Source: Bacillota bacterium (GTDB lineage: Bacteria > Bacillota > Clostridia > Christensenellales > SZUA-584). From it: a DNA stretch of 64,000 nucleotides. The stretch spans positions 1-64,000 of the forward strand of contig JAEZKQ010000002.1 of NCBI GenBank assembly GCA_023436115.1, given 5' to 3'. Positions 1 to 8,170 of the stretch are shown one piece after another (position 1 is the first letter of the stretch; each line of letters opens with the position of its first letter). A program made the position numbers and the translations under genes. Below the pieces are notes generated by a model. It saw only the letters and a program-made list of their open reading frames with translations, had not been told where the DNA came from and made no database searches.

Positions 1-10
1 TGTTGTTCAT
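1..10 (-). CDS. Start of a leftward gene cut by the window edge (product unknown)
   Basis: On the minus strand an ATG at 10-8 follows an AAAGGAG ribosome-binding site at 27-21 with a 10-base spacer. Only three codons (M-N-N) lie inside the window, so nothing can be said about the product. The assignment rests only on the ribosome site and its spacing. The divergent tRNA-Leu promoter on the other side fits a gene starting here. Confidence 0.4.
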
Positions 11-80
11 GCAGGAATGGCTCCTTTCGGTAGTGTTTTGTCTGTTCAACTCAACAATACCCCGTGAGCCAGCTCCTGCA
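10..80 (-). promoter_or_regulatory. Hairpin that could mask the ribosome site of the leftward gene
   Basis: TGCAGGA (10-16) and GGCTC (19-23) are complementary to TCCTGCA (74-80) and GAGCC (66-70). This gives 12 base pairs with a small internal loop and a 42-base apical loop. In the leftward transcript the 3' arm contains the last GAG of the AAAGGAG site and runs up to the A of the ATG. The structure is seen directly; a regulatory role is inferred. Confidence 0.4.
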
Positions 81-157
81 TCTTTTATTTTCAAGGTTCA
101 GTGTCCAATATGTATTGTAGTCCTACATTTCTGACGCATATATGTATAAAGCTATCC

Positions 158-185
158 TTGACATTTTAACTGCATATGTTATAAT
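158..185 (+). promoter_or_regulatory. Sigma-A type promoter of tRNA-Leu
   Basis: TTGACA at 158-163 and TATAAT at 180-185 are separated by 16 bases. The start would fall about 15-20 bases before the mature tRNA. Both hexamers match consensus exactly. Confidence 0.75.
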
Positions 186-207
186 CACATTTGCGACAAA
201 AAAATAT

Positions 208-292
208 GCGAGGGTGGCGGAACTGGCAGACGCGCACGTTTGAGGGGCGTGTGGTGTACACCGTAGGGGTTCAAGTCCCCTTCCTCGCACCA
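208..292 (+). tRNA. tRNA-Leu (anticodon GAG)
   Basis: Acceptor strand GCGAGGG pairs with TCCTCGC (one G-U), followed by discriminator A and an encoded CCA at 290-292. The anticodon arm CACGT/GCGTG encloses the loop TTGAGGG, which gives anticodon GAG (reads CUC/CUU). A long variable arm (GTGGTGTACACC region) marks a class II tRNA. The T-arm contains GGTTCAAGTCC. Confidence 0.95.
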
Positions 293-296
293 AACT

Positions 297-324
297 AAAA
301 ACCACGCAATAGCGTGGTTTTTAT
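297..324 (+). terminator. Terminator after tRNA-Leu
   Basis: ACCACGC (301-307) and GCGTGGT (312-318) form a 7-bp stem with an AATA loop, flanked by A-rich and T-rich runs. It can work in both directions and so may also end the converging helicase gene. Confidence 0.8.
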
Positions 325-353
325 GTGTGCATAATGCTTTGGGGCAAAGCGCT

Positions 354-2519
354 TTATTCGTTGCCGTCCGTTCTGCTCTCGGCTAAAAGCCTTGCTTTAA
401 AGCTGATACTGCGCAGCGTTTCAATACCGTCAAATTTGATTATGTAGGCAGCCCTGCCCCTGTCGATATCAACGATTTCTCCCGCGCCCATAATGCTGTG
501 AACGACCCGGGCACCTGCTTTAAAGGTATTTTGGATGGATCCCAGCATTCTTTCACTGCTGCTGACATGCCAATTTGTTTGCGATATCAGACTTTCATCC
601 AACTCCTCCGTGTAATTCAGCAGCGGCTTGTCCACGTTGAAGATAAAACGTGACGGGAACCGGAATGAACCATCGAGGTTGTACCCCTCGGCATCGGAAA
701 GGTATAATGCCTGTTTAGCACGCGTAAATGCGACAAAAGCGAGTCTTCGTTCTTCCTCCATACCTTCGAGCGTTGCTGTTTTCTTTGAAGGGAATATGCC
801 TTCCGATAATCCGCATAGAAAAACATAGGGGAATTCCAGGCCTTTGGCTGTGTGCACCGTCATGAGTTTAACGGCATTCTTATGAAATGCGGCATCTGTA
901 TTCATGAGCAGCGCCACACGGGAAAGATAATCTTCCAGTGTGACTTCTTCGCCGCACGATGTTTCGTATTCATGAATGGATTGCTTGAGCTCAGCCAAAT
1001 TATCCAGACGCTCCTGGCTGCCTTCCGTGCGGAGCATCTCTTCATAGCCGCTCTGGTCTAATACGGCGCTTAACAGCTCTGAAACAGGCCGGTGCTGATA
1101 CGCGGCGGAAAACCGCTCTATCAGTGCTAGAAAGCGTTTTGCTTTCGTATTCTTAAAAATTTCATCATCAACCGTTCTTTCAAGTGCTGTATATAGAGAA
1201 CACTGATTCTGCGTAGAATAAGTCTGCAGAAAAGCCATTCTCCGTTCGCCGATATTGCGCTTGGGCACGTTGACTATGCGTATGAAGGATAGATCGTCCT
1301 TGTATGCAATGAGGCGCAGATAAGACAGCGCATCCTTCACCTCCATGCGACCGAAGAACTGAACACCGCTGTATATCGTATATGGAAGCTGTTCCTTTAA
1401 GAATACCTCCTCGAGGGAGCGTGATACAAAATGAGCGCGGTATAATACCGTAACATCGTCAAGTTTTACGCCTTGGTCTGCAAGTGCCTTGATTTGGGAA
1501 GCCATCCACTGCGCCTCAGCTTGCGTTGTTTTAGCATGGTGATAGACGACGGGTACGCCATCGCTCAGTCGGGGGAGCAAGTCCTTTTTGATACGGTTCT
1601 TATTTTTATCGATCAGTGAATTGGCCGCCGCAATAATCTGAGGGGTAGACCTATAGTTTTCCATCATCATGATGGTACGCACATTAGGAAATGCTTTGTC
1701 AAAATCAAGTATGTATTTCACGCTGGCTCCCCGCCAGGTGTATATTGTCTGGTCCGGATCGCCTACGATAAACAAATTCTTATGATAATCACAAAGCACC
1801 TTCATCAATTGGTATTGCAGCTCGTCTATGTCCTGAAATTCGTCGATCATGATATATTCTAAACGCTGCTGCCATTTGAGTCGGATAGTCTCATCCTTAT
1901 CAAAGATATGCAGTACGTATTTGATGAGATCGTTATAGTCAAGCCCGAAGCACTTCTTCTCCTGATAGAGGTATCCCCAGAATATGATATCATCCGTTTC
2001 CGCGGCGTCCTGATACTTTTGATACAGCTTATCAAGCGGCATCGCAATCATGTGCTCGTAGTAATCGGGCTCTTTTTGCAGCTTGCGAATTTCGATCATG
2101 TCTCGTGCTTTGGCAAAGGTCATATGGCGCAGCGTCAGATCCCGCTCTTCATAAATGATCTTAAGCATCGCATCGATATCGGCGTTGTCCAACACAAGGA
2201 AACTCTTTGGGTATTGGACGGCATAGCTGTCCTCCTGCAAGACGGTCACGCAAAAGCTGTGAAATGTACTGATATAGCCCGTATCATTGTCGCCTGTGAG
2301 CCGGCGGATGCGCTGTCTCATCTCGTTCGCGGATTTATTGGTAAAAGTGACGCAGAGTATATTGGATGGCATGATGCCTATCTCGTTGACCAAATAAGCA
2401 AACCGGTGAGAGAGCGCCCGTGTTTTGCCTGAACCTGCTCCGGCAATCACGCGAATAAAGCCCTCGGTTGCTGTCACCGCTTGCCGCTGCTGTTCATTAA
2501 GGCCCTCCAGTATATCCAT
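354..2519 (-). CDS. pcrA: ATP-dependent DNA helicase, UvrD/PcrA (superfamily 1)
   Basis: A 721-residue superfamily 1A 3'-5' helicase for repair and replication restart. The Walker A motif AGAGSGKT lies near residues 26-33, the DExx box (DEFQD) near 226-230, followed by GDPDQTIYTWRGA, and the late VHTAKGLEF and FVAFTRA motifs are present. The last 50 or so residues form the small basic beta domain typical of PcrA (GARVVHSIMGAGEIV region). The ATG at 2519 is preferred over a TTG two codons upstream because AGGCGGTGA sits 8 bases before it. It is transcribed alone and ends at the terminator shared with tRNA-Leu. The length is close to PcrA family size; a second UvrD-type helicase elsewhere in the genome cannot be excluded, so pcrA is a best guess. 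Confidence 0.9.
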   Translation of the reverse strand: MDILEGLNEQQRQAVTATEGFIRVIAGAGSGKTRALSHRFAYLVNEIGIMPSNILCVTFTNKSANEMRQRIRRLTGDNDTGYISTFHSFCVTVLQEDSYAVQYPKSFLVLDNADIDAMLKIIYEERDLTLRHMTFAKARDMIEIRKLQKEPDYYEHMIAMPLDKLYQKYQDAAETDDIIFWGYLYQEKKCFGLDYNDLIKYVLHIFDKDETIRLKWQQRLEYIMIDEFQDIDELQYQLMKVLCDYHKNLFIVGDPDQTIYTWRGASVKYILDFDKAFPNVRTIMMMENYRSTPQIIAAANSLIDKNKNRIKKDLLPRLSDGVPVVYHHAKTTQAEAQWMASQIKALADQGVKLDDVTVLYRAHFVSRSLEEVFLKEQLPYTIYSGVQFFGRMEVKDALSYLRLIAYKDDLSFIRIVNVPKRNIGERRMAFLQTYSTQNQCSLYTALERTVDDEIFKNTKAKRFLALIERFSAAYQHRPVSELLSAVLDQSGYEEMLRTEGSQERLDNLAELKQSIHEYETSCGEEVTLEDYLSRVALLMNTDAAFHKNAVKLMTVHTAKGLEFPYVFLCGLSEGIFPSKKTATLEGMEEERRLAFVAFTRAKQALYLSDAEGYNLDGSFRFPSRFIFNVDKPLLNYTEELDESLISQTNWHVSSSERMLGSIQNTFKAGARVVHSIMGAGEIVDIDRGRAAYIIKFDGIETLRSISFKARLLAESRTDGNE

Positions 2520-2803
2520 TATCAAATCACCGCCTGCTCAAACAATTTATGTCCTATTCTATCATAACAATTTCGAACAATATACCACTTTATAGTCCGG
2601 TTGCTCTGCGGATAACGCAGTAGACATGATTATAAAAGTACTCCGATTAATCAATAACTGGTTAGCGGAAAGACACGCTAAAAACTTCAAATACAATTGT
2701 ATAAAGAGGTTCGGTATGATAAAATACCTTAGCGTTAACAAATATAACACTAAAATTCATTCTGTTTTGTCATGCGATTCATACTCTGCCGGAGATTATT
2801 AAT

Positions 2804-3766
2804 ATGAATGATTTAAAGTATTACGAGAAAGAATTAGCCCCTAGCCTAATGGATAGAATTATACTTGCGGCAGAGCTTTACTATATCTTTCATTTAACAC
2901 AAAACGAAATTGCTGAACGGTTAGGGGTCTCGCGGCCATGGGTATCTAAGCTTTTAAGAAAGGCTGAGGATTTGGGCATCGTGCGCATTGAGGTCACCAC
3001 CTATACTCTGGGAGTCCCGGAGATCGAGCAAAAGCTTATTCAGAAATACAAGCTGAAAAATGCAAAGGTAATCAAAACAACACCCGATGGTCCCGGTCTC
3101 ATACAATGCGCCAGGGCGGCATGCCATTATTTTATCTCTATACTAAAACCCACAGATTCGATCGGTATCGCATGGGGCAATAGCTTAGCGACGATGGTAG
3201 ATCAGCTTATACCGCTGTCTTTTCCCGAAGTGAACGTTTTGCCATTGGTTGGCGGTGTTGGCAAAGACCCGGCGCTGCTTAGCAACCAGCTTGCGGTGAA
3301 TCTTGCAAAGTCACTCGGCGCAAAGTGCTCTATTCTTCATGTTCCCGCAATCGTATCGGGCAAAGAAGAAAAAGAGATATTCTTAAATAATCCGATGGTG
3401 CATACCATCATTGAAAAGTCGCAGAATGTGGATATCGCGTTATTCGGTATCGGTGACTTAAGACATTCAACCATATGCCGCGAAGGGTATATAGGATCAA
3501 ATGAAATCGACGAGCTGGAGAGCATGGGGGCTGTGGGAGATATTGCGCTTCACTTCATTGATCAGGAGGGGCATCTGGTACATCATCCCATTATCGATCA
3601 TATTATTTCGAGCAATATAACCAAGACACGTGAATCTGCACGAATAACGATCGGCTTTGCACTCGGACTGGAAAAGGTGCCGGCTATCCGGGCTGCGCTT
3701 ATGGGGCAGTGGCTCGATGTGATGATCACAGACTTGGAAACCGCGAATATGCTGTTAAAATACTGA
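2804..3766 (+). CDS. Sugar-binding transcriptional regulator, SorC/DeoR family
   Basis: A 320-residue protein with an N-terminal helix-turn-helix (NEIAERLGVSRPWVSKLLRKA, about residues 25-46) followed by a SorC sugar-phosphate-binding domain. That domain contains the GIAWGNSLATMV and LPLVGGVG motifs typical of DeoR/CggR/LsrR-like effector domains. GGAG upstream of the ATG supports the start. The gene converges on the xylulokinase operon and lies 7.5 kb from the divergent spacer that drives both sugar operons. LsrR (AI-2), EryD (erythritol) and SorC belong to this family, so it is the likely regulator of the neighbouring island, with a phosphorylated intermediate as effector. An inverted repeat GGTAT/ATACC lies about 70 bases upstream of the ATG. 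Confidence 0.85.
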   Translation: MNDLKYYEKELAPSLMDRIILAAELYYIFHLTQNEIAERLGVSRPWVSKLLRKAEDLGIVRIEVTTYTLGVPEIEQKLIQKYKLKNAKVIKTTPDGPGLIQCARAACHYFISILKPTDSIGIAWGNSLATMVDQLIPLSFPEVNVLPLVGGVGKDPALLSNQLAVNLAKSLGAKCSILHVPAIVSGKEEKEIFLNNPMVHTIIEKSQNVDIALFGIGDLRHSTICREGYIGSNEIDELESMGAVGDIALHFIDQEGHLVHHPIIDHIISSNITKTRESARITIGFALGLEKVPAIRAALMGQWLDVMITDLETANMLLKY

Positions 3767-3782
3767 TGCAAACATAAACACA

Positions 3783-3806
3783 GTACCGGAGTGACCGGTG
3801 CTTTTT
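3783..3806 (+). terminator. Terminator of the SorC regulator gene
   Basis: GTACCGG (3783-3789) pairs with CCGGTGC (3795-3801) around a 5-base loop, followed by five T. It lies 17 bases after the stop codon. Confidence 0.75.
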
Positions 3807-3853
3807 AATGTCATGTGGTTTGAAAAATCTAGCATACATTTGCGATACATACG

Positions 3854-3887
3854 AAAAGCGCTGATATCCAAAATACCAGCGCTTTTG
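3854..3887. terminator. Bidirectional terminator between regulator and xylulokinase
   Basis: AAAAGCGCTG (3854-3863) and CAGCGCTTTT (3877-3886) form a 10-bp stem with A and T tails on both sides. It can therefore end transcription from both converging units. Confidence 0.75.
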
Positions 3888-3944
3888 TATTGCCGGCCCC
3901 CGGAACAGAGAGAATCCCGGGCAGCCTTAGGGGGACTAATTATT

Positions 3945-5486
3945 CTATAAATATTTCTCGACAATACGGGCTTGTTTTGCAAAGACATCTTTATTGGCTG
4001 TGTACAGCTCCCGGTATATCTGGTAATAGTCCTCATATCGCTTCACGTTTTCCGTAACCGGTTCAGTGACGCTGGACACCTTGAGAAGCGCATCGCAGGC
4101 ATCTTGAACGGTGGGAAAGTATCCGGCTCCCACGGCGGCAAGTATGGCAGCGCCCGCTGCCGGGCCTTCTTCCATGTTCATGGTAATAATATTGGCGTTG
4201 TAGATATCCGCCTGCATTTGCCGCCAAAGCTGGCTTTTTGCACCGCCGCCTGTGGCGCGGACTTCTGATACCGTGGTGCCAAATTCCCGGCATATTTCTA
4301 TCGTATCACGGAGCGCAAAAGTCACGCCCTCCATAACGCTGCGGCAGATATGGGACCGATCATGCCGAACGGAGAGACCGAAGAAAACGCCTCTTGCGTC
4401 AGCATCCGAGATAGGTGTCTTTTCTCCGTTGAGATATGGCAGGAAGGTGAGTCCTTCGCTGCCGGGAGAGGTTTGTGAGGCGAGCGCGGTCATCATATCA
4501 TAAACGTCTTTTCCCTGCGCGGCCAGTGCATCGCGCTCACTGGCGAAAAAAGTGTTGCGCAGCCACTTAAACGCTCCGCCCGCTGTGAGCACGAGGCCTA
4601 AGAAGCACCACTTTTCGGGTACGGCATGGGCCATGCTGTAAAGCGCGCGCTTTTGCTTGTCGATCAAAGGTTCGTCTGTGCAGCCGAATACGACACCCGA
4701 CGTGCCGATTGCCGTACCGATAATACCTTCCTTGATGATATTCGTGCCCACACCGCTTACTGGCTGGTCTCCGCCGCCTGCGGCAACGGGAATACCTGCG
4801 GGGAGGCCCAGCTCCGCCGCCACATCCGCCTTTAATGTACCCACAACTTCTTGTGATTCGACAAGCAGCTCAGGAACGATATCTTTGGGCAGCGACAACT
4901 TATCAAATATATTATATGCCCATTTTCTTTGGGGAACATCAAGTAAAAACGATAGTGATGCATCGCTGACCTCGGCTGCCACAACACCCGTCATCATGTA
5001 CCTTAAATAGTCCTTGGTAAAGAGCACCTTATGTATGCGGTCAAATGCCTCAGGCTCGTGTTTTTTTACCCATAAAAGCTTTGGTGCCCAGAAACTGTTC
5101 AGGCAGTAGTTTGCCGTGGTGGACAGCATCTCCTCAGCCGAAATAAGCTGTTCAATGTCTGTCACCTCCCTGACTGCACGTTGGTCGAGCCAAAGCAGAC
5201 AATTGCGGACGGGCTGCATATTTTTGTCCATGAGTGTACTGCCTTGCATCTGTCCGGAAAAGCCAATGCTTTTTACATCACTGCCGCACCCGCTATTTTT
5301 GACGGCCTGCTGAACGGCTTTCTTACAGGCAGCCCACCAATCGAGAGGGTTTTGCTCAACCCAGCCCGGCTGCGGCGTTGTGATATCGCATTCGTGAAAG
5401 CCGGTACCGCATACTTTCCCTGTCCCGTCGATAATCATCGCTTTGATACCACTTGTCCCGGCATCGATTCCCAGAAAACAATCCAT
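3945..5486 (-). CDS. xylB: FGGY-family carbohydrate kinase, xylulokinase-like
   Basis: A 513-residue FGGY kinase, the usual size for xylulokinase. The N-terminal phosphate-binding loop GIDAGTSGIKAM starts at residue 6. The central AAGGGDQPVSGVGT and C-terminal ATGGGAKSQLWRQM segments match the second half of the actin-like fold. AAGGGGGA precedes the ATG. It is the last gene of a five-gene leftward operon behind the E1-E2-E3 dehydrogenase complex. FGGY substrate cannot be read from sequence with certainty: D-xylulose is the default, but tetritol, ribulose and AI-2 kinases share the fold, and the island context makes a different ketose or polyol possible. Confidence 0.8.
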   Translation of the reverse strand: MDCFLGIDAGTSGIKAMIIDGTGKVCGTGFHECDITTPQPGWVEQNPLDWWAACKKAVQQAVKNSGCGSDVKSIGFSGQMQGSTLMDKNMQPVRNCLLWLDQRAVREVTDIEQLISAEEMLSTTANYCLNSFWAPKLLWVKKHEPEAFDRIHKVLFTKDYLRYMMTGVVAAEVSDASLSFLLDVPQRKWAYNIFDKLSLPKDIVPELLVESQEVVGTLKADVAAELGLPAGIPVAAGGGDQPVSGVGTNIIKEGIIGTAIGTSGVVFGCTDEPLIDKQKRALYSMAHAVPEKWCFLGLVLTAGGAFKWLRNTFFASERDALAAQGKDVYDMMTALASQTSPGSEGLTFLPYLNGEKTPISDADARGVFFGLSVRHDRSHICRSVMEGVTFALRDTIEICREFGTTVSEVRATGGGAKSQLWRQMQADIYNANIITMNMEEGPAAGAAILAAVGAGYFPTVQDACDALLKVSSVTEPVTENVKRYEDYYQIYRELYTANKDVFAKQARIVEKYL

Positions 5487-5539
5487 GATGATCCCCCTTT
5501 TGCTTTTGTGAGTTCAAACAGCGGCGCATACGCACCTGT

Positions 5540-7204
5540 CTACTTTTTAGGTGAGTGGGCGCTTCTGCCGATGCAGGCAAGACAGGCTTCATAGAGCGCT
5601 TCGCTGTATGTGGGATGTGCATGGACGATCTCGGCCATTTCATCCGCATCCATCTCCATGTGCAGCAGCACCGCCGCTTCATTAATCATCTCTGTGGCGC
5701 TCGGTCCGATAATGTGAATGCCCAGCAGCTCATTGGTGGCTTCATCGGCCACAACCTTGATGAATCCGTCTCCCGCACCTGCTGCCAGCGCGCGCCCATT
5801 GGCTGAGAACGGGAATCGCCCCACAACCACCTTATGGACTTTGCGGGCCGCATCTTCACTTAGCCCGACGCTTGCGACTTCGGGGAAGGTGTATATGCAG
5901 GAAGGGATATTCTTGGCGTTAAAAGCGCTGTTCATACCCATGATGTTTTCGGCGGCGACTTCTGCCATCTTAAAGGCCGCATGCGCAAGCATCAGCCTGC
6001 CGTTGACATCGCCGGGCGCATATATGCCGTTAATGCTTGTTTGCATTCTTTCATCCGTGACGACTGCGCCTTTCTCAACAGCGACTCCGGCCTTGGCAAT
6101 GCCGTCTAAGTCAGGTTTTCTGCCCACGGCGACAAGCACATAATCCGCTTCAAACGAGCCTCCGGTTGTGCCCACAGTCAGGTTGCCGTTGGTGCCTTCC
6201 GTGATACTATCGCATTTTGTGGATGTGCGGATGGTGATGCCCGAAGCTATTAAACGTTTTTCCAAAGCCTCGGAAAGGCTTCTATCCATATTGGGTATCA
6301 GCCGTTCCATAAACTCGATAACTGTGACTTTGCTGCCAAAGCTGCTGAATGCGCAGGCCAGCTCCACGCCGATCACACCGCCGCCGATGATGACAAGCCT
6401 TTCCGGTATGGTCTGCATATCGAGCAGCTGTGTGCTGTCGAGAACCCGACTGTGGTCTGCGCCGGGAATGGAAAGCTTTGCGGGGACTGAGCCGCCCGCA
6501 TAGATCACGGCTTTGGCTGAGTAGGTTTTGCCGTTGACCTGTACGGTTTTGTTTGGAAGCACCGTACCTTCACCGCTGATGACATCGATACCGTAGCTTT
6601 TCAGCAGCGCGCCAACGCCATTCGTGAGCTTTTTAACGACCGCGTTCTTATTATCCAAAGCCGCTTTTAAATCGAACCGCACCGCTTCTTTTTGCACCAA
6701 AACGCCCATACGATTGCAGTGTGACAGCGTATCAAGCAGCTTGGCGGATTCCAGATAGGTCTTGGTGGGTATACATCCGCGGTTGAGGCAGGTTCCGCCC
6801 AGTTTATCCTTTTCAATCAATGCGGTTTTTGCCCCCAACTGGGCTGAGCGGATCGCCGCGATGTATCCGGCGGGGCCGCCGCCCACAACAATGATATCAT
6901 AGTCAACATCGTGGGATTCAGACAAAGACGGCGCCTCAGTGTGATTGTCCTGGGGGAGGGTATCGCCCTTTTCTCCGATATAGGCGATGGTCTGCGTCAC
7001 CGGAACGACATCCCCGACATCGTGGAGTATTTTAAGCAGATAGCCCTCGGCCTCGGCTTCAATTGTCATGTTGACCTTATCGGTTTCTATCTCCAGCAGT
7101 TCTTCCCCGTTTTTGACATATTCGCCTTCGCTTTTCAGCCACCGGACAACAGTGCCCTGCTCCATCGCCATACCGGCTTTGGGCATAATAATGTTTGTGA
7201 TCAT
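5540..7204 (-). CDS. lpdA: Dihydrolipoyl dehydrogenase (E3) with N-terminal lipoyl domain
   Basis: A 554-residue fusion. Residues 1 to about 80 are a lipoyl domain with the lipoylation motif ETDKVN (Lys 43). After a short linker the flavoprotein starts with the FAD motif VVGGGPAGY. It has the redox disulfide CLNRGC in the CXXXXC spacing, the NAD motif IIGGGVIGVELA and the C-terminal HAHPTYSEAL segment with the catalytic His-Glu pair. E3 reoxidises dihydrolipoyl groups with NAD+. The start overlaps the stop of the E2 gene by 4 bases, with GGGAGG 14 bases upstream. Lipoyl-E3 fusions are known for acetoin dehydrogenase complexes (for example in Clostridium magnum). Here the arm seems essential, because the E2 beside it has none. 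Confidence 0.92.
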   Translation of the reverse strand: MITNIIMPKAGMAMEQGTVVRWLKSEGEYVKNGEELLEIETDKVNMTIEAEAEGYLLKILHDVGDVVPVTQTIAYIGEKGDTLPQDNHTEAPSLSESHDVDYDIIVVGGGPAGYIAAIRSAQLGAKTALIEKDKLGGTCLNRGCIPTKTYLESAKLLDTLSHCNRMGVLVQKEAVRFDLKAALDNKNAVVKKLTNGVGALLKSYGIDVISGEGTVLPNKTVQVNGKTYSAKAVIYAGGSVPAKLSIPGADHSRVLDSTQLLDMQTIPERLVIIGGGVIGVELACAFSSFGSKVTVIEFMERLIPNMDRSLSEALEKRLIASGITIRTSTKCDSITEGTNGNLTVGTTGGSFEADYVLVAVGRKPDLDGIAKAGVAVEKGAVVTDERMQTSINGIYAPGDVNGRLMLAHAAFKMAEVAAENIMGMNSAFNAKNIPSCIYTFPEVASVGLSEDAARKVHKVVVGRFPFSANGRALAAGAGDGFIKVVADEATNELLGIHIIGPSATEMINEAAVLLHMEMDADEMAEIVHAHPTYSEALYEACLACIGRSAHSPKK

Positions 7205-8160
7205 TCTTGTTTTCCTCCCGTTTCCAGGTTATCCACGATCTTTTTAAGAAATACCGCCGCCTGCGCGCCATCGTGCACGCGATGGTCAAATGTGATGCTA
7301 AGCCCCATGTCGTCCCGGTTGCTCAGTCGTCCTTCCTCGTCGAGACAAACCCTTTTTTCCACTGCGCATACGCCAAGAATCAGGCTTTCGGGCAGATTAA
7401 TAATCGGTGTGAAAGATGTGATGCCGTACATACCGAGGTTGCTGATGGTAAAAGTACCGCCGGTGCAATCATCAACGCTCAGCGCTCCGGATCGTGCTTT
7501 TTGTGCCAAGTCCTTCATTTTGGCGGATATCTGCTCAAGCGTCAATCTGTCCGCATTCTTTATAACGGGAACGATAAGGCCGTGTTCCAGCGCGACGGCC
7601 ACACCGATGTTGATATCCGGTTTGTATACAATTCCTTCGGGTGAGTAGCTCGTGTTGGCCCAGGGCGAGTCCGCGAGGGCTTTAGCACAGGCATGAATGA
7701 CATAATCGTTAAGGGATAGCTTTAAATGGCCTGACGCATTTCGTGCCGTGCGCTCTTTAAGCAAAGCTGTGACATCGGCATGGGTATGCATCGTGACGGG
7801 AGGAACTTCGCTGTGAGTCTTGGCCATGCGCTGGCCTGTTATGCGCTTCATGGCTGTAAACGGCTTCACTTGAGCATTTGATGGCATTTCCACAGAACCA
7901 TGGGCTTTTTGTGCCGCACGGTAATTTATAACGTCCTCTTTGCGTATGCGCTTTCCCGTGGAAACAGTGTTCAAATCGATATTCAACTGTGCGGCCAGTT
8001 TTTTGGCAGCCGGCGTGGTTTTGACAGCGGAAACCTTTAAAACATCACGCGCCTTGATCTCGCCGTATTGACCGCTTGGAGTGATCGACTGAGGATTCAC
8101 ATGACGCTCTTTGATAAGCTTTTTGGCTAAGGGGGTTGCCCAAATTTTTGTTGTCTGCAT
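7201..8160 (-). CDS. Dihydrolipoamide acyltransferase (E2) without a lipoyl domain
   Basis: A 319-residue E2 core. Two peripheral subunit-binding domains lie in a row (ATPLAKKLIKERHV, residues 8-21, and TPAAKKLAAQLNIDL, about 49-63). They are followed by the chloramphenicol-acetyltransferase-like catalytic domain, with TISNLGMYGITSFTPIIN and the active-site DHRVHDG near residue 290. The usual 80-residue N-terminal lipoyl domain is absent, and no DKA/DKV motif occurs in the protein. No in-frame continuation upstream could encode it, because the E1beta stop is only 10 bases away. The lipoyl domain sits on the next gene product, E3. The acyl group transferred is unknown: acetyl from acetoin or pyruvate is most likely. 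Confidence 0.88.
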   Translation of the reverse strand: MQTTKIWATPLAKKLIKERHVNPQSITPSGQYGEIKARDVLKVSAVKTTPAAKKLAAQLNIDLNTVSTGKRIRKEDVINYRAAQKAHGSVEMPSNAQVKPFTAMKRITGQRMAKTHSEVPPVTMHTHADVTALLKERTARNASGHLKLSLNDYVIHACAKALADSPWANTSYSPEGIVYKPDINIGVAVALEHGLIVPVIKNADRLTLEQISAKMKDLAQKARSGALSVDDCTGGTFTISNLGMYGITSFTPIINLPESLILGVCAVEKRVCLDEEGRLSNRDDMGLSITFDHRVHDGAQAAVFLKKIVDNLETGGKQE

Positions 8161-8170
8161 ATTATGCCGC

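Noticed and set aside
1..120. 3' end of a structured RNA (6S, SRP or RNase P) at the left edge
   Set aside because: None of the conserved cores of these RNAs is visible. The ribosome site and ATG on the minus strand explain the sequence better.
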